Positions 37,806 to 46,889 of a stretch of DNA of 64,000 bases are shown here, piece by piece (positions within the stretch are counted from its first letter, which is position 1; every line of letters begins with the position of its first letter). The notes beneath the pieces are model-generated. The model did no database searches. It was not told where the DNA came from and saw only the letters and a list, made by a program, of their open reading frames with translations. This DNA is from Flavobacterium sp. N3904 (GTDB lineage Bacteria; Bacteroidota; Bacteroidia; Flavobacteriales; Flavobacteriaceae). The position numbers were made by a program, and so were the translations under genes. The stretch is taken from the NCBI RefSeq assembly GCF_025947305.1, contig NZ_CP110009.1, positions 3,389,501-3,453,500 of the forward strand, read 5' to 3'.

Positions 37806-37840
37806 CCGCCTTATTTTGTCGGACTAAACCACTACTTTAG
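37806..37840 (+). promoter_or_regulatory. Shared operator plus -7 box, site 2 (first WYL gene)
   Basis: CCGCC-ttatttt-GTCGG at 37806-37822 (one arm mismatch), 10 bases, then TACTTTAG at 37833-37840, 27 bases before the ATG at 37860. Suggests autoregulation of the WYL gene. Confidence 0.65.
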
Positions 37841-37859
37841 CTAAAAATAAATAATTATT

Positions 37860-38780
37860 ATGGCAAAAGTTGGATTTTACAAACGCTACTTATACATCGT
37901 CGACAGACTAAGATCAGTTCCAAGTAATTTTCAGGATTTACATGAACATGTAATGACTAAATTGAAAAATGATGATTTGTATACTAATTTAAAAAATACT
38001 AGTACATTTTTCGAATTTTCAGCTCGTACATTCGACAGAGATAAAAAGGATATTTTAGATTTGTTTGGCATTCTGGTCCAATACAATCGAAAGGACAAAG
38101 TCTATTATATCGATGAAGAAGAAATAGAAGACCAATCCGTAACCCGAATGATGGATGCTTTTTCGATCCATCACGCACTGCAAAAAGGAAATAAATTGTC
38201 TCCAAGTGTGTTTCTTGAAAAGCGAAAATCATTAGGAACCGAACATATTTATGGCATTATTCACGCCATACAAAATGGTTGTGTTTTACAATTTACGCAT
38301 CAAAGCCATTGGAAGGAAAATAGTACCCAACGTGAAGTAAAACCAATCGCTATCAAAGAATCCCAACAACGATGGTATTTGGTCGCTTTGGACAAAAAAG
38401 ATGACACTGTAAAAACTTTTGGTTTAGACCGAATCTCCAACTTAAAAATCACCGATACCAAATTCAAACCAATTGTTTATAATGTAGAAAAAGAGTTTCA
38501 ACACGCTTTCGGAGTCGAAACTTATGAACCTGCCGAAAAAGTGGTTTTGCAATTTCCAAAACAACAAGGAAACTATATTAAAACTTTTCCGTTACACGAA
38601 TCCCAACGCATTCTGGATGAAAACGAGAATATCGTCATATTGGAAATTTACATTCATACCACCAATGATATTAAAATGGAACTTTTGAAATACGGCAGTG
38701 ATGTAAAAGTAATCTCTCCTATTTCACTTCAAAATGAAATCAAAAATAGAATTTCGGAAATGTCAAATCTTTATAAATAA
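37860..38780 (+). CDS. WYL domain-containing transcriptional regulator 1
   Basis: A 306-residue regulator. A winged-HTH-like N-terminus ('FYKRYLYIVDRLRSVPSNFQ', 'SARTFDRDKKDILDLFGILV') precedes a WYL domain at about 120-210 ('VKPIAIKESQQRWYLVALD' and 'TFGLDRISNLKIT') and a WCX-like C-terminus ('LKYGSDVKVISPISLQNEIK'). This is the layout of BrxR/CapW-type regulators, which repress defence genes and sense a nucleotide or nucleic-acid ligand through WYL. Its own promoter carries the shared operator, as does that of the second WYL gene. It probably represses several genes of this island. Confidence 0.88.
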   Translation: MAKVGFYKRYLYIVDRLRSVPSNFQDLHEHVMTKLKNDDLYTNLKNTSTFFEFSARTFDRDKKDILDLFGILVQYNRKDKVYYIDEEEIEDQSVTRMMDAFSIHHALQKGNKLSPSVFLEKRKSLGTEHIYGIIHAIQNGCVLQFTHQSHWKENSTQREVKPIAIKESQQRWYLVALDKKDDTVKTFGLDRISNLKITDTKFKPIVYNVEKEFQHAFGVETYEPAEKVVLQFPKQQGNYIKTFPLHESQRILDENENIVILEIYIHTTNDIKMELLKYGSDVKVISPISLQNEIKNRISEMSNLYK

Positions 38781-38782
38781 TT

Positions 38783-38983
38783 ATGGAAAAAGAAGAATTT
38801 GTGCGCTTGTTTTCAAAACGCATTGATAAGCTAGAGTGTACTTTTAAGGAAAAATTCCCTAATGGAATAGATGATATATCAACAGCGTCTATTCCACTGG
38901 GGTTTCTGAATCGATTAGTAATTGATGGTAGATTATATAAGATAGAGATTTCAGCGATGAATATTACAAATTGTAATGAATAG
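38783..38983 (+). CDS. Hypothetical 66-residue protein, WYL operon
   Basis: A small soluble protein ('MEKEEFVRLFSKRIDKLECT') starting 2 bases after the WYL stop, so translated from the same message. No family recognised. It could be a cofactor of the regulator or of the exonuclease that follows after 13 bases. Confidence 0.6.
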   Translation: MEKEEFVRLFSKRIDKLECTFKEKFPNGIDDISTASIPLGFLNRLVIDGRLYKIEISAMNITNCNE

Positions 38984-38996
38984 CAATTAAATTTTT

Positions 38997-39464
38997 ATGG
39001 ATTCTTTTACAGCCCTAGATTTTGAAACAGCAACGGGTTATAGAAATAGCATTTGTCAGGTTGGATTGGTTAGAGTAGAAAACGGAATTATAGTCAAAGA
39101 AATTAACATACTAGTTCAGCCCCCCGATAATTATTATTGGAGCCGTTTCACGGAAATTCACGGAATTACCGCGAAAGACACTGCCAATGCTCTTACTTTT
39201 GCCCAAGTTTGGTGTCAAATCGCTCCTTATATCGAAAACCAAAATGTAATTGCTCACAATGGTTTTGGATTTGATTTTCCTGTATTGGATAAAACTCTTG
39301 AATACTATAATTTACCAACTCCTAACTATAATAAAATTTGTACTTATAGGATTTATAAGTCAAATTTAGCTACATTGTGCCGAAAATTTAACATTCCGCT
39401 GAATCATCACGACGCGTTGAGCGATGCTAAGGCATGTGCGGACTTGTATTTAATGAGTTTGTAA
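38997..39464 (+). CDS. DnaQ-type 3'-5' exonuclease (DEDDh)
   Basis: A 155-residue protein made of one RNase T/DnaQ exonuclease domain: Exo I 'ALDFETATG' (Asp and Glu), Exo II 'NVIAHNGFGFDFPVLD' and Exo III 'HHDALSDAKACADL' (DEDDh His and Asp). All four metal ligands and the general-base His are in place. It is the short stand-alone form, like epsilon-type proofreading or single-strand nucleases used in defence islands. It is likely in one operon with the WYL regulator and the 66-residue protein. A decayed copy of its C-terminus lies at 40652-40738. Confidence 0.9.
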   Translation: MDSFTALDFETATGYRNSICQVGLVRVENGIIVKEINILVQPPDNYYWSRFTEIHGITAKDTANALTFAQVWCQIAPYIENQNVIAHNGFGFDFPVLDKTLEYYNLPTPNYNKICTYRIYKSNLATLCRKFNIPLNHHDALSDAKACADLYLMSL

Positions 39465-39472
39465 GTAATATG

Positions 39473-39499
39473 GAGTTTTTCATTTTTTTATAAAAACTC
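39473..39499 (+). terminator. Weak hairpin after the exonuclease gene
   Basis: 'gagttttt' pairs with 'aaaaactc' around an AT-rich loop, 8 bases after the stop codon. No T-run follows, so it is at best a weak terminator. Confidence 0.35.
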
Positions 39500-39645
39500 T
39501 TAACAAAAACATTGATAAATAAAAAACATGAATAAAGAAGAATTATGAACCTTTAATAACCTAAAAGATTCTATTGTGACTATATACAAGATATCTGATA
39601 TAGAATAAATGAAAAACATTTATATTAAAAAACAACTAAATTAAA

Positions 39646-40539
39646 ATGGAAAAATCAATAACAATACAAACTTCAGCAGAAGATTTTACAAACACATATA
39701 GTGGTGAATATTTTAATTATTTTCAAATACACATTTATAGTGTTCCCGAAATCATTTCGAACTATTACAATCCAGAGCTTTGCAGTAAAGAAATTATAAA
39801 AAGTACAGCAGAGAACCTGCTAAAAAAAATAAAGGATCGAAGCAGTACCAGATCAAATAAAATTACGATGTTTGAAAATAATGGCAAATATTTAATTTGT
39901 GAAGATCCCGAACTTTTTGATGAAGGTGAAGTATTATCTTTTGATATACAAAGATCGCTTTATGAATATGATTTTGACCTAGATATAAATAATATAGATG
40001 TTTATTTGGGAGATGTAAAAGTAGATGATTTTATTAAAAATGGTCTGATTACTATCGGTGCCGGTGATTTATATGAAGTGATTGAACCAATTGCGATAAA
40101 TAAACGAGCAATGAATGACAGATATTTAGAAAGATGTGAAGAAGAAAGAAGCCTCAATTTCTCTGATCCAAAATTTAATCTGGAAATCTATAGAATCGAA
40201 CGAGATTATAAACCAGTTTTGATTAATACATTTCAATTGCATAAACACGATTCAATGTACTTACCTGAATATTCCTCTTTAATTCAATCTAATGAACGGA
40301 TTACTTTTTTAGTTAAAGATATCGCAACAGGAAAAATTATTGAAGGCAATCTGAATGAAGATATTGAAAGTTTAAAGGATCGTAAATGGCAAAAAAAGCA
40401 TCCATCAATTATCGATGCAGATGACTTGCAAAGAATGGAACTAGATGATGACGATCCCGATTTTCTGAGTTGGGAGGACTATGTTGATAATGATGATGAA
40501 GTGGAAGAAGGCGATGAAGACTACCAACCCGGATTTTAA
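39646..40539 (+). CDS. Hypothetical protein with acidic C-terminus
   Basis: A 297-residue soluble protein, starting 'MEKSITIQTSAEDFTNTYSG'. The middle part is rich in Asp, Ile and Tyr ('YEYDFDLDINNIDVYLGDVK') and the last 45 residues are strongly acidic ('MELDDDDPDFLSWEDYVDND'). No family recognised. The acidic tail could mimic DNA or bind a basic partner, as in some anti-restriction proteins, but that is speculation. It lies between the exonuclease and the DUF262 pair on the same strand. Confidence 0.6.
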   Translation: MEKSITIQTSAEDFTNTYSGEYFNYFQIHIYSVPEIISNYYNPELCSKEIIKSTAENLLKKIKDRSSTRSNKITMFENNGKYLICEDPELFDEGEVLSFDIQRSLYEYDFDLDINNIDVYLGDVKVDDFIKNGLITIGAGDLYEVIEPIAINKRAMNDRYLERCEEERSLNFSDPKFNLEIYRIERDYKPVLINTFQLHKHDSMYLPEYSSLIQSNERITFLVKDIATGKIIEGNLNEDIESLKDRKWQKKHPSIIDADDLQRMELDDDDPDFLSWEDYVDNDDEVEEGDEDYQPGF

Positions 40540-40651
40540 ATAAAATAAAAACAAAAGGTGATAAATGTCAGGATAGGTTAATTATGCTTTATCTAAATTT
40601 AACATCAACCTTCTATAGAAATATTTGAAAAATAAAAAGGAGCATAATTAT

Positions 40652-40738
40652 TTGGCTAAATTATGCAAAGAATACAGCATTTTGTTGAATCATTATGATG
40701 AGTTGAGTGATGCTAGGGCTTATTCGGAGTTGTATTGA
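40652..40738 (+). pseudogene. Remnant of a duplicated DnaQ-type exonuclease C-terminus
   Basis: 28 residues and a stop ('LAKLCKEYSILLNHYDELSD', continuing 'ARAYSELY') match the last part of the exonuclease at 38997-39464 ('LATLCRKFNIPLNHHDALSD', continuing 'AKACADLY') in order and length. The catalytic His is changed to Tyr ('NHYDELSDA'). Nothing of the N-terminal part is seen upstream. It marks an old duplication or replacement. Confidence 0.8.
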
Positions 40739-40781
40739 TGAGTCTACAAATAAATAATAAAAACATAAAAAATATACGTAA

Positions 40782-42365
40782 ATGAATATAAAAGAATACT
40801 TTAAAAAAGGTCCTTTCATAATTCCTAATTATCAAAGAGGTTATAAATGGGGAGTTCCAAATAAAGATAAGGAATGTGCAGTTAGCATATTAATGGACAG
40901 TTTAATTAATGCTTACAGTAAATTACCTGAATATTATGTTCAGGGGGTTACAGTTTATAAAGAAGAAGATAAAGTAGTTTTAATTGACGGTCAACAGCGC
41001 ACTACAACGTTCTATTTATTGTTAAAATATTTGAATTACCATCTTTTACCAAAAATCAACTATGATATTCGAAAAGATTCGGATTGGTTTTTAAAAAACT
41101 CAAAAATTAATTCTGACACAATAGAATATCTTGGAGACATCGAAATAGATGAAAACGCTCAAGATATTTTTTATTTTAAAAAAGCAATAGAAACCATACA
41201 TTATAAATTAATATCTCACAATAGTGAAAAATTTAAAGAATATGTATTAGAAAAGGTCAAACTCTTTTTTATCGAAATAAACAAAGAAGATGCTACTAAG
41301 GTTTTCTCAATGATGAATGGTCAAAAAGCTATTATGAAAGATGCTGAATTAATAAAAGCATCACTTTTAACTAAAGCTTCTAGATTATCAAAAAGTGGAA
41401 ACAACGAAATTTCATTAGCTGAAGAATGGGAAATAAATTCTTTGAGAAGTAGATATGCCCGTGAGTGGGACAAATGGCTGTATTGGTGGAACAAAAAAAG
41501 TGTTAAAGAATTTTATGGTGGCGGAAATAACCCAATGGGCCTGCTATTGGAGTATTTCCATTATTTAGAAGACTCAAATAAAGAATACAACTACAAGCAT
41601 TTTAATGAGCTATTTTTTAAAGATCTTACAAATGCAAAACAGAATTATAAAGCTATCAGGGATTTGCAAAAAACATTTGAAGATTGGTTCAATGATTATA
41701 ACTATTATAATTATTTAGGATTAATTTTCAAATCTGGGGGAAATAAAAAAGATGCTATTCTTTATTTCCTAAAAAGTAAATCTTCGATTGAAGATATTAA
41801 AGAATATGCTAAATGGTCATTAGTTGGTGCAACCCATAGAGAAATAACCAAATCGAATGAACTAGATGAAAAAGAAATTAATAAGGAGACAAAAGCATTC
41901 TATACCTTAAAAAATCTAAGTTCACAAGAAGTTTATAATAATTTCAATTATTTGGCATTAAAACAACTTTTAAGGCTAAATGTAGAACTTGATTGTAAAC
42001 TCAGTAGAAAATTTGATTTTAACCTTTATGGATTAAAATCTTTAGAGCATATCTACCCGAAATCTTGGGAAAATGAAGAAAATTCCAAATTGAAATTTCC
42101 TGAATCTGACAAAGAAAAATACAGCGTACACTGTATAGGAAATTTAGTTTTATTGGACAGCAATACAAATTCAAGTTTTAGTAATAACTCTTTTGAAGAT
42201 AAAAAGAAAGCATATTTCAATTTAGAAAATGTGAAATGGAGTTTGAAATTATTACATACGGTCGCTGTTTTTACCAAAAAGGAATGGAATGAAAATACAA
42301 TTATTGAAAATCAAAAAGTATTTTTAACTGAGTTAGAAAAATATTATAACCTTCAAAATAATTAA
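40782..42365 (+). CDS. DUF262-DUF1524 protein (GmrSD-like)
   Basis: A 527-residue protein. The N-terminal DUF262 (ParB/Srx-like NTPase fold) shows 'IIPNYQRGYKWG' and the diagnostic 'LIDGQQRTTTFYLLLK' (residues 68-83). The C-terminal DUF1524 HNH-type nuclease shows 'LEHIYPKSWENEE' and 'HCIGNLVLLDSNTNSSFSNN'. This is the domain order of GmrSD, a type IV enzyme that cuts modified phage DNA, and of SspE. The next gene, a second DUF262 protein, starts 1 base after its stop, so the two probably work together. It sits in an island with other defence-like genes. Confidence 0.87.
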   Translation: MNIKEYFKKGPFIIPNYQRGYKWGVPNKDKECAVSILMDSLINAYSKLPEYYVQGVTVYKEEDKVVLIDGQQRTTTFYLLLKYLNYHLLPKINYDIRKDSDWFLKNSKINSDTIEYLGDIEIDENAQDIFYFKKAIETIHYKLISHNSEKFKEYVLEKVKLFFIEINKEDATKVFSMMNGQKAIMKDAELIKASLLTKASRLSKSGNNEISLAEEWEINSLRSRYAREWDKWLYWWNKKSVKEFYGGGNNPMGLLLEYFHYLEDSNKEYNYKHFNELFFKDLTNAKQNYKAIRDLQKTFEDWFNDYNYYNYLGLIFKSGGNKKDAILYFLKSKSSIEDIKEYAKWSLVGATHREITKSNELDEKEINKETKAFYTLKNLSSQEVYNNFNYLALKQLLRLNVELDCKLSRKFDFNLYGLKSLEHIYPKSWENEENSKLKFPESDKEKYSVHCIGNLVLLDSNTNSSFSNNSFEDKKKAYFNLENVKWSLKLLHTVAVFTKKEWNENTIIENQKVFLTELEKYYNLQNN

Positions 42366-42366
42366 G

Positions 42367-44676
42367 ATGGAGAAATTAAAAAGTGGAGAAACTTATAAAA
42401 TTACGGATTTATTTACAGACAAGCGACATATAATAATTCCTGATTTACAAAGAGATTATTGCTGGGGAGATAAAAAGCATGGAGACAATAATATTGAATT
42501 GGTAAGTGGTTTTTTAGATAGTTTATTTAGTATTTTTAAAGAGAATCAAAATAAGTCCATTAAATTAGGTATGATTTACGCTTATGAATACCCCAAAGAT
42601 TCTGAACGGATTTATTTGTGTGATGGTCAACAAAGGATTACAACTTTATACCTATTGTTAGGAATGCTTTATAGAGAAACAAAAAACGAAGCTGTAAAAA
42701 AATGCTTGATATCCGAAATTGAGCTTCAAGACGATCAAGAACCGAGGTTACAATATGCTATAAGAGAATCGACATTGTATTTTCTTAGCGATTTAGTATG
42801 TAATTTCTTTTTAGAAAATAACGAGACGAAAGTTTTTGAAATTAAAAAACAAAGTTGGTATTTCAAAGAATATAATCTGGATCCTACCATACAAAGTATG
42901 CTTTTAGCTCTTGAAATAATCGAAAATAAATTAGGCCTTTTTGAGAACAAAAAATCACTTTCTGATTTTCTCTTAAATAATATAGAATTCTTCTATTTTG
43001 AGATGATTGACAGAGAAGCAGGAGAGGATATGTTTGTCGTAATCAATACAACTGGTGAGCCGTTAACTCCAACCGAAAGCATCAAACCTATATTAATTGG
43101 AAATATTGACAATTTACAGTCGCAAAAAAATGCAAGTGATCTGTGGGAAAAATGGGAAAAATGGTTTTGGAACAACAAATCAGCATCAGAACATGAAGCG
43201 GATCAAGGCTTAAATGCTTTCTTTGTTTATTATTGGCAAATTAAATTACTCCAAGAAAAACAGTGGAAAGGAAAAAACTCTTTTCCACTAAACCCGATTC
43301 AATTATTTTCAAAAAATTCAGAAATCGAATCAAACGAGGAAAGTAACACCGTAATATTAGTTGAAGAATTAAATAAAGCCAAATCTATTGATGAAATAGA
43401 AAAGTATTTTTTTGCTTATCAAAACTTATTTGAGGACTTTAAGAATGAGGATAATCAAAAAGTATTGAAAAGTATTAAATCTTTAGATTTCAAAAGCGCT
43501 AATTTTTTGAGAGAAATACCAATAAATATTATTCTTCCTCTCATCGAATTTAAAATCAAATATTCAGAAGAATCAATAAATTCATTTCTCAGAAGATTAC
43601 GAAAAAATTATTTTGATGAACAGAGGAATGAACGAAAAGAAAATTATATCGATTGGAGACACTTGGTTCAGTTAGTTGATAAATCAAAAAATATTGATGA
43701 TTTATTTTGTTTTACGGATGATTCTAATTTTAAAAATATTTCTAATGTTCCTAACAATATTAAAAATTGGTACAACATTGAAGAACAATTAAAATCAGAA
43801 TTAAAAAAGGAAAACAAAGTAATAATTGAAAATATTGAAGACCATCAAGATTTTATGGGAGATTTGAGTTTTCTATTTCAAGTTTTTCTAAAAAAATATC
43901 TAGGCAATAAAAACGATTTTTCTAGTTTGAACGTTGATTTAAATGATATTCAATTATCAATTTTTGATTTTGAATATTTAAAAACAAAAAAAAGTATAGA
44001 CATTGAATACTGTTTCAATTTATACAACGAATTAATTTCAAATAAATTATTAAGTGTTTTGGAAATAAGATTTAATAGACTTAATCATTTGTGGTCAGGT
44101 ACATGGTCTTTAAGCAGAGAATATTTTCAATATGGAAGATGGCATAAAAAAAATAAAGAATTAATCTATCAAAATTGGTTTTACTTTGTTATGGGAGAAT
44201 TATTAAATAATGAAATTACTATAGAATCATTACTTAAAGAATATTTAAAAACCATATTTTATCAGTCATCAAAAAAATTCTTTGAAACTGACTTATGTAT
44301 TGAAAAAACAATTGATTTTGAACAATTTAAAATGAATTTAGAAAACAAATCTAATTCTGAAAATAACAACGGATTTTATCATTGGAATGGGTTTTTATGG
44401 TATTATTTATTAGCCATCAATGAACCTGAAAAAAACATTGATTTCGAAATAGTTTTTGATTTATTTGACAGAGAAAACAATTCTTTTAAATTAGGAAATC
44501 AGTTTATTTGGTCTAAAGGTTATTATGATAAAACAATTAAAACTTATGATTCTTTTGGAGATGTTAATTGGAATGAATGGAGAAAAATAGAAAAAAAAGA
44601 ACCACACATAAAAGAAGATTTTATAAATAAGAGAGAACTGAAAATAAAAGAATTATTTGAAAGTTCACTTGTATAG
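42367..44676 (+). CDS. Second DUF262-family protein, without a clear HNH domain
   Basis: A 769-residue partner of the upstream gene. The N-terminal DUF262 domain has 'IIIPDLQRDYCWG' and 'YLCDGQQRITTLYLLLGML', and later 'FVVINTTGEPLTPTESIKPI', common in long DUF262 proteins. No 'EHIxP' HNH motif is visible in the C-terminal 450 residues, which are helical and Lys/Glu/Trp-rich. It may be the recognition or NTPase subunit while its neighbour cuts. The pair ends in a strong terminator. Confidence 0.82.
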   Translation: MEKLKSGETYKITDLFTDKRHIIIPDLQRDYCWGDKKHGDNNIELVSGFLDSLFSIFKENQNKSIKLGMIYAYEYPKDSERIYLCDGQQRITTLYLLLGMLYRETKNEAVKKCLISEIELQDDQEPRLQYAIRESTLYFLSDLVCNFFLENNETKVFEIKKQSWYFKEYNLDPTIQSMLLALEIIENKLGLFENKKSLSDFLLNNIEFFYFEMIDREAGEDMFVVINTTGEPLTPTESIKPILIGNIDNLQSQKNASDLWEKWEKWFWNNKSASEHEADQGLNAFFVYYWQIKLLQEKQWKGKNSFPLNPIQLFSKNSEIESNEESNTVILVEELNKAKSIDEIEKYFFAYQNLFEDFKNEDNQKVLKSIKSLDFKSANFLREIPINIILPLIEFKIKYSEESINSFLRRLRKNYFDEQRNERKENYIDWRHLVQLVDKSKNIDDLFCFTDDSNFKNISNVPNNIKNWYNIEEQLKSELKKENKVIIENIEDHQDFMGDLSFLFQVFLKKYLGNKNDFSSLNVDLNDIQLSIFDFEYLKTKKSIDIEYCFNLYNELISNKLLSVLEIRFNRLNHLWSGTWSLSREYFQYGRWHKKNKELIYQNWFYFVMGELLNNEITIESLLKEYLKTIFYQSSKKFFETDLCIEKTIDFEQFKMNLENKSNSENNNGFYHWNGFLWYYLLAINEPEKNIDFEIVFDLFDRENNSFKLGNQFIWSKGYYDKTIKTYDSFGDVNWNEWRKIEKKEPHIKEDFINKRELKIKELFESSLV

Positions 44677-44685
44677 CAATGCAAC

Positions 44686-44720
44686 AAAACGACACTCCCA
44701 TCTGAGTGTCGTTTTTTTTT
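44686..44720 (+). terminator. Intrinsic terminator after the DUF262 pair
   Basis: A 12-bp stem ('aaaacgacactc' with 'gagtgtcgtttt') around 6 bases, followed by a T-run. It separates the DUF262 pair from the DnaA-like operon. Confidence 0.9.
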
Positions 44721-44737
44721 ATAGAAACATTTCCACA

Positions 44738-44772
44738 ACGACATACTTTGGCTTTTGTCAATAATAATTTTA
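44738..44772 (+). promoter_or_regulatory. Shared operator plus -7 box, site 3 (DnaA-like operon)
   Basis: ACGAC-atacttt-GGCTT at 44738-44754 (right arm weaker), 10 bases, TAATTTTA at 44765-44772, 29 bases before the ATG at 44794. This also argues against a start at the upstream TTG at 44755. Confidence 0.6.
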
Positions 44773-44786
44773 CTTAAAGTAAAATT
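44766..44786. repeat. 21-bp palindrome overlapping the -7 box
   Basis: 'aattttactt' and 'aagtaaaatt' around a central A, just before the DnaA-like start codon. It could be a second operator or an mRNA leader hairpin. Confidence 0.6.
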
Positions 44787-44793
44787 ATGCAAC

Positions 44794-46140
44794 ATGAAAA
44801 TAGACAATGAACTCGAACTAGATTACATTAGAATCATTCAAAAAACATTTTCCGAAAGAACAATATCCGAAGAAAGCAGAATCAAAAAAAGAAACCATCT
44901 CATAGAAAGTCAATTTGAATGGAAACCGAAAATCAAAGAGAAACTAATCCTTTTAAACGAAAAACTCCGCGAGGAAGAAAAACGAGTTTTCGGTCAATAC
45001 CGATTGATTGAAAAGCAGTCAAAAGAAATGGTTAAAAACAAAACAATTGACGATTATGAAATCGATATTAAAGTGAGTTATTGGAAAAATAAGTATTATA
45101 AAAAATATTATCCATCCATTGAAGGCAATCCTTTTTTCTTTATTTCAATAGACGACTTTATGAGTCATCAGCTAGATGAAGCAGAATATGATCCTAGTCC
45201 AAATAACGAGCATCATGAAAACGCCCGCCTACCTGAAATCAGTCATTGTTATACCTTTCATAGCCTATACGATCATTGTCATGAATTAACCTGGTTCGAC
45301 ATTTACAATATCGACGAATTTTGGATGGAAATTAAGGTACACTATCAGTTTCTAAATGATCTGAATCCTCAAAACAAACTACCCAAAACAGAAACAGTGC
45401 CCCGCAAAACTATAAAAGACACATTGAATAAAAACTACCGTTTTGACAATCTTATCAAGGGAGAGTCCAATCATCTTGCCAGTTCTACCGGTTTATGGGT
45501 TACACGCAATTTAGCTAATCATTCATTCAATCCTTTGATTATTGTTGGAGGAATAGGATTTGGGAAAACCCATTTGGCGAATGCCATCGGAAATGAAGTC
45601 CAAAATTGTTATCCAGATAAAAATGTAAGATATGTTTCTACTTCCGATTTTATCCAAGAACATGTCGGGTCAATAAAAAAAAATAAACGCAATAAACTTA
45701 AAGAGCGTTGTTTATCGGCGGATTTGTTGATTATGGAAGATATTCAGCTTCTTTCCGGCAAATTCGGCACGCAGGAAATAATGATAGAAATAGTAAATCA
45801 TTTTATCCAGAATGAAAAACAATTCATTTTAACTTCTGATAGGGCATTAATTGAAATGACCGATGTCAATCCACAATTACTCTCAAGTTTTAAAGGTGGT
45901 CTGATGGTTGAGCTCTCCCTGCCCAATTATGAGATGAGAATTGCAATATTAAAAAACATTTTTGCAAATGAAAATATAAAAATAACCGAAGAAATTATGG
46001 CATACATAGCCAAAAATATTGTTTTGAACACACGCGAAATTCAAGGGTTTTGCACTCGTTTGGTGGCTGATTCAAGCGTTAACAAGGAGAAAATAACTTT
46101 TGCATTAGCAAAGACATTAATCGAAAAACTAAAAAACTAA
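44794..46140 (+). CDS. DnaA-like AAA+ ATPase lacking the DNA-binding domain
   Basis: A 448-residue protein. The first 200 residues are novel, charged and helical. From about residue 207 it matches the DnaA ATPase: 'NYRFDNLIKGESNHLAS', Walker A 'GGIGFGKTHLANAIG' (about 252-260), Walker B 'LLIMEDIQLL' (about 311-320), and sensor II 'NTREIQGFCTRL' (Arg414). It ends about 28 residues after sensor II, so domain IV, which binds DnaA boxes, is absent. It is not the chromosomal initiator; it may resemble Hda or DnaC-type loaders or act on replication forks in defence. It shares an operator-type promoter with the island and is followed after 1 base by a hypothetical gene. Confidence 0.85.
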   Translation: MKIDNELELDYIRIIQKTFSERTISEESRIKKRNHLIESQFEWKPKIKEKLILLNEKLREEEKRVFGQYRLIEKQSKEMVKNKTIDDYEIDIKVSYWKNKYYKKYYPSIEGNPFFFISIDDFMSHQLDEAEYDPSPNNEHHENARLPEISHCYTFHSLYDHCHELTWFDIYNIDEFWMEIKVHYQFLNDLNPQNKLPKTETVPRKTIKDTLNKNYRFDNLIKGESNHLASSTGLWVTRNLANHSFNPLIIVGGIGFGKTHLANAIGNEVQNCYPDKNVRYVSTSDFIQEHVGSIKKNKRNKLKERCLSADLLIMEDIQLLSGKFGTQEIMIEIVNHFIQNEKQFILTSDRALIEMTDVNPQLLSSFKGGLMVELSLPNYEMRIAILKNIFANENIKITEEIMAYIAKNIVLNTREIQGFCTRLVADSSVNKEKITFALAKTLIEKLKN

Positions 46141-46141
46141 T

Positions 46142-46747
46142 ATGCACGCTGAAGTAATACTTATTGAAGTAAAAAATGCAGTCACTAAACAATGGGAATT
46201 TCTCCCAGATTCAAATTCTGCATTCGGGAACAACACTATGGGTATCCCGGAAAAAATAAACCAGAAGCTTAATATTTGTCATTGCAAACTATTTGATTGC
46301 TGTGGTTCGTATTTTCATGAATTGTTTTCTGCAATAGAAAAGAAAGCTAATACCTCATCCATTTTTAAAGGCTTACCGGTTGATGTTTCGAAAAAAACAG
46401 CTTTTCAACATAATATATGGTTCGAAGATATCAAAATGGGACAGGATGCTTCTTATCTATATTTACAGGATTTATTGGCATTTGATTATAACCAAACCAT
46501 TGATAAAAAATCAGGATGGGAAGAAATTAGCGGCGTACATTGTACACAATCGTGGTCAAGAGTAATTAAAAATTCACATGATGAGAATCTTACATACAGA
46601 AAAGTACTTGGAGAAAAATTCTTTATTGATTTAGACTTTTTGCAAACCATTGGCAAGCATGATGAAGTAAGAATCGTTTATTGGTTTTGGGACAATACTA
46701 ATAATGATCCTGAAATAGAAGATATCCTGAAGGACTGGACATCTTAG
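46142..46747 (+). CDS. Hypothetical partner of the DnaA-like ATPase
   Basis: A 201-residue soluble protein starting 1 base after the ATPase stop, so translationally coupled. It has several Cys and His near the start ('LNICHCKLFDCCGSYFHELF') and Trp-rich segments ('GWEEISGVHCTQSWSRVI'). The Cys cluster could bind a metal. No family recognised. The tight coupling suggests that it forms a complex with the ATPase or is its effector. Confidence 0.65.
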   Translation: MHAEVILIEVKNAVTKQWEFLPDSNSAFGNNTMGIPEKINQKLNICHCKLFDCCGSYFHELFSAIEKKANTSSIFKGLPVDVSKKTAFQHNIWFEDIKMGQDASYLYLQDLLAFDYNQTIDKKSGWEEISGVHCTQSWSRVIKNSHDENLTYRKVLGEKFFIDLDFLQTIGKHDEVRIVYWFWDNTNNDPEIEDILKDWTS

Positions 46748-46785
46748 ATTAATCTCAAAAGGCTTCTAGTTTATATAATTCTATC

Positions 46786-46808
46786 GGCAACAGCTTGCCT
46801 TTTTTTTA
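46786..46808 (+). terminator. Intrinsic terminator after the DnaA-like operon
   Basis: 'ggcaa' pairs with 'ttgcc' around 4 bases and is followed by a T-run, 38 bases after the stop. It sets the FtsZ-like gene apart as a separate unit. Confidence 0.75.
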
Positions 46809-46824
46809 TAAAAATAAATTTCGC

Positions 46825-46859
46825 CCGACACATTCTGGCATTGACTACTGATAAGTTTG
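46825..46859 (+). promoter_or_regulatory. Shared operator plus -7 box, site 4 (FtsZ-like gene)
   Basis: CCGAC-acattct-GGCAT at 46825-46841, 10 bases, then TAAGTTTG at 46852-46859 (perfect TANNTTTG), 38 bases before the ATG at 46890. Confidence 0.65.
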
Positions 46860-46889
46860 TATATCTAGTAAATTAAGAATTAAAGAAAG

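Noticed and set aside
40555..40589. Possible ninth copy of the shared operator before the DUF262 pair
   Set aside because: Only the right half (GTCAG) matches; the left arm and the -7 box do not, and the gene starts about 200 bases away.
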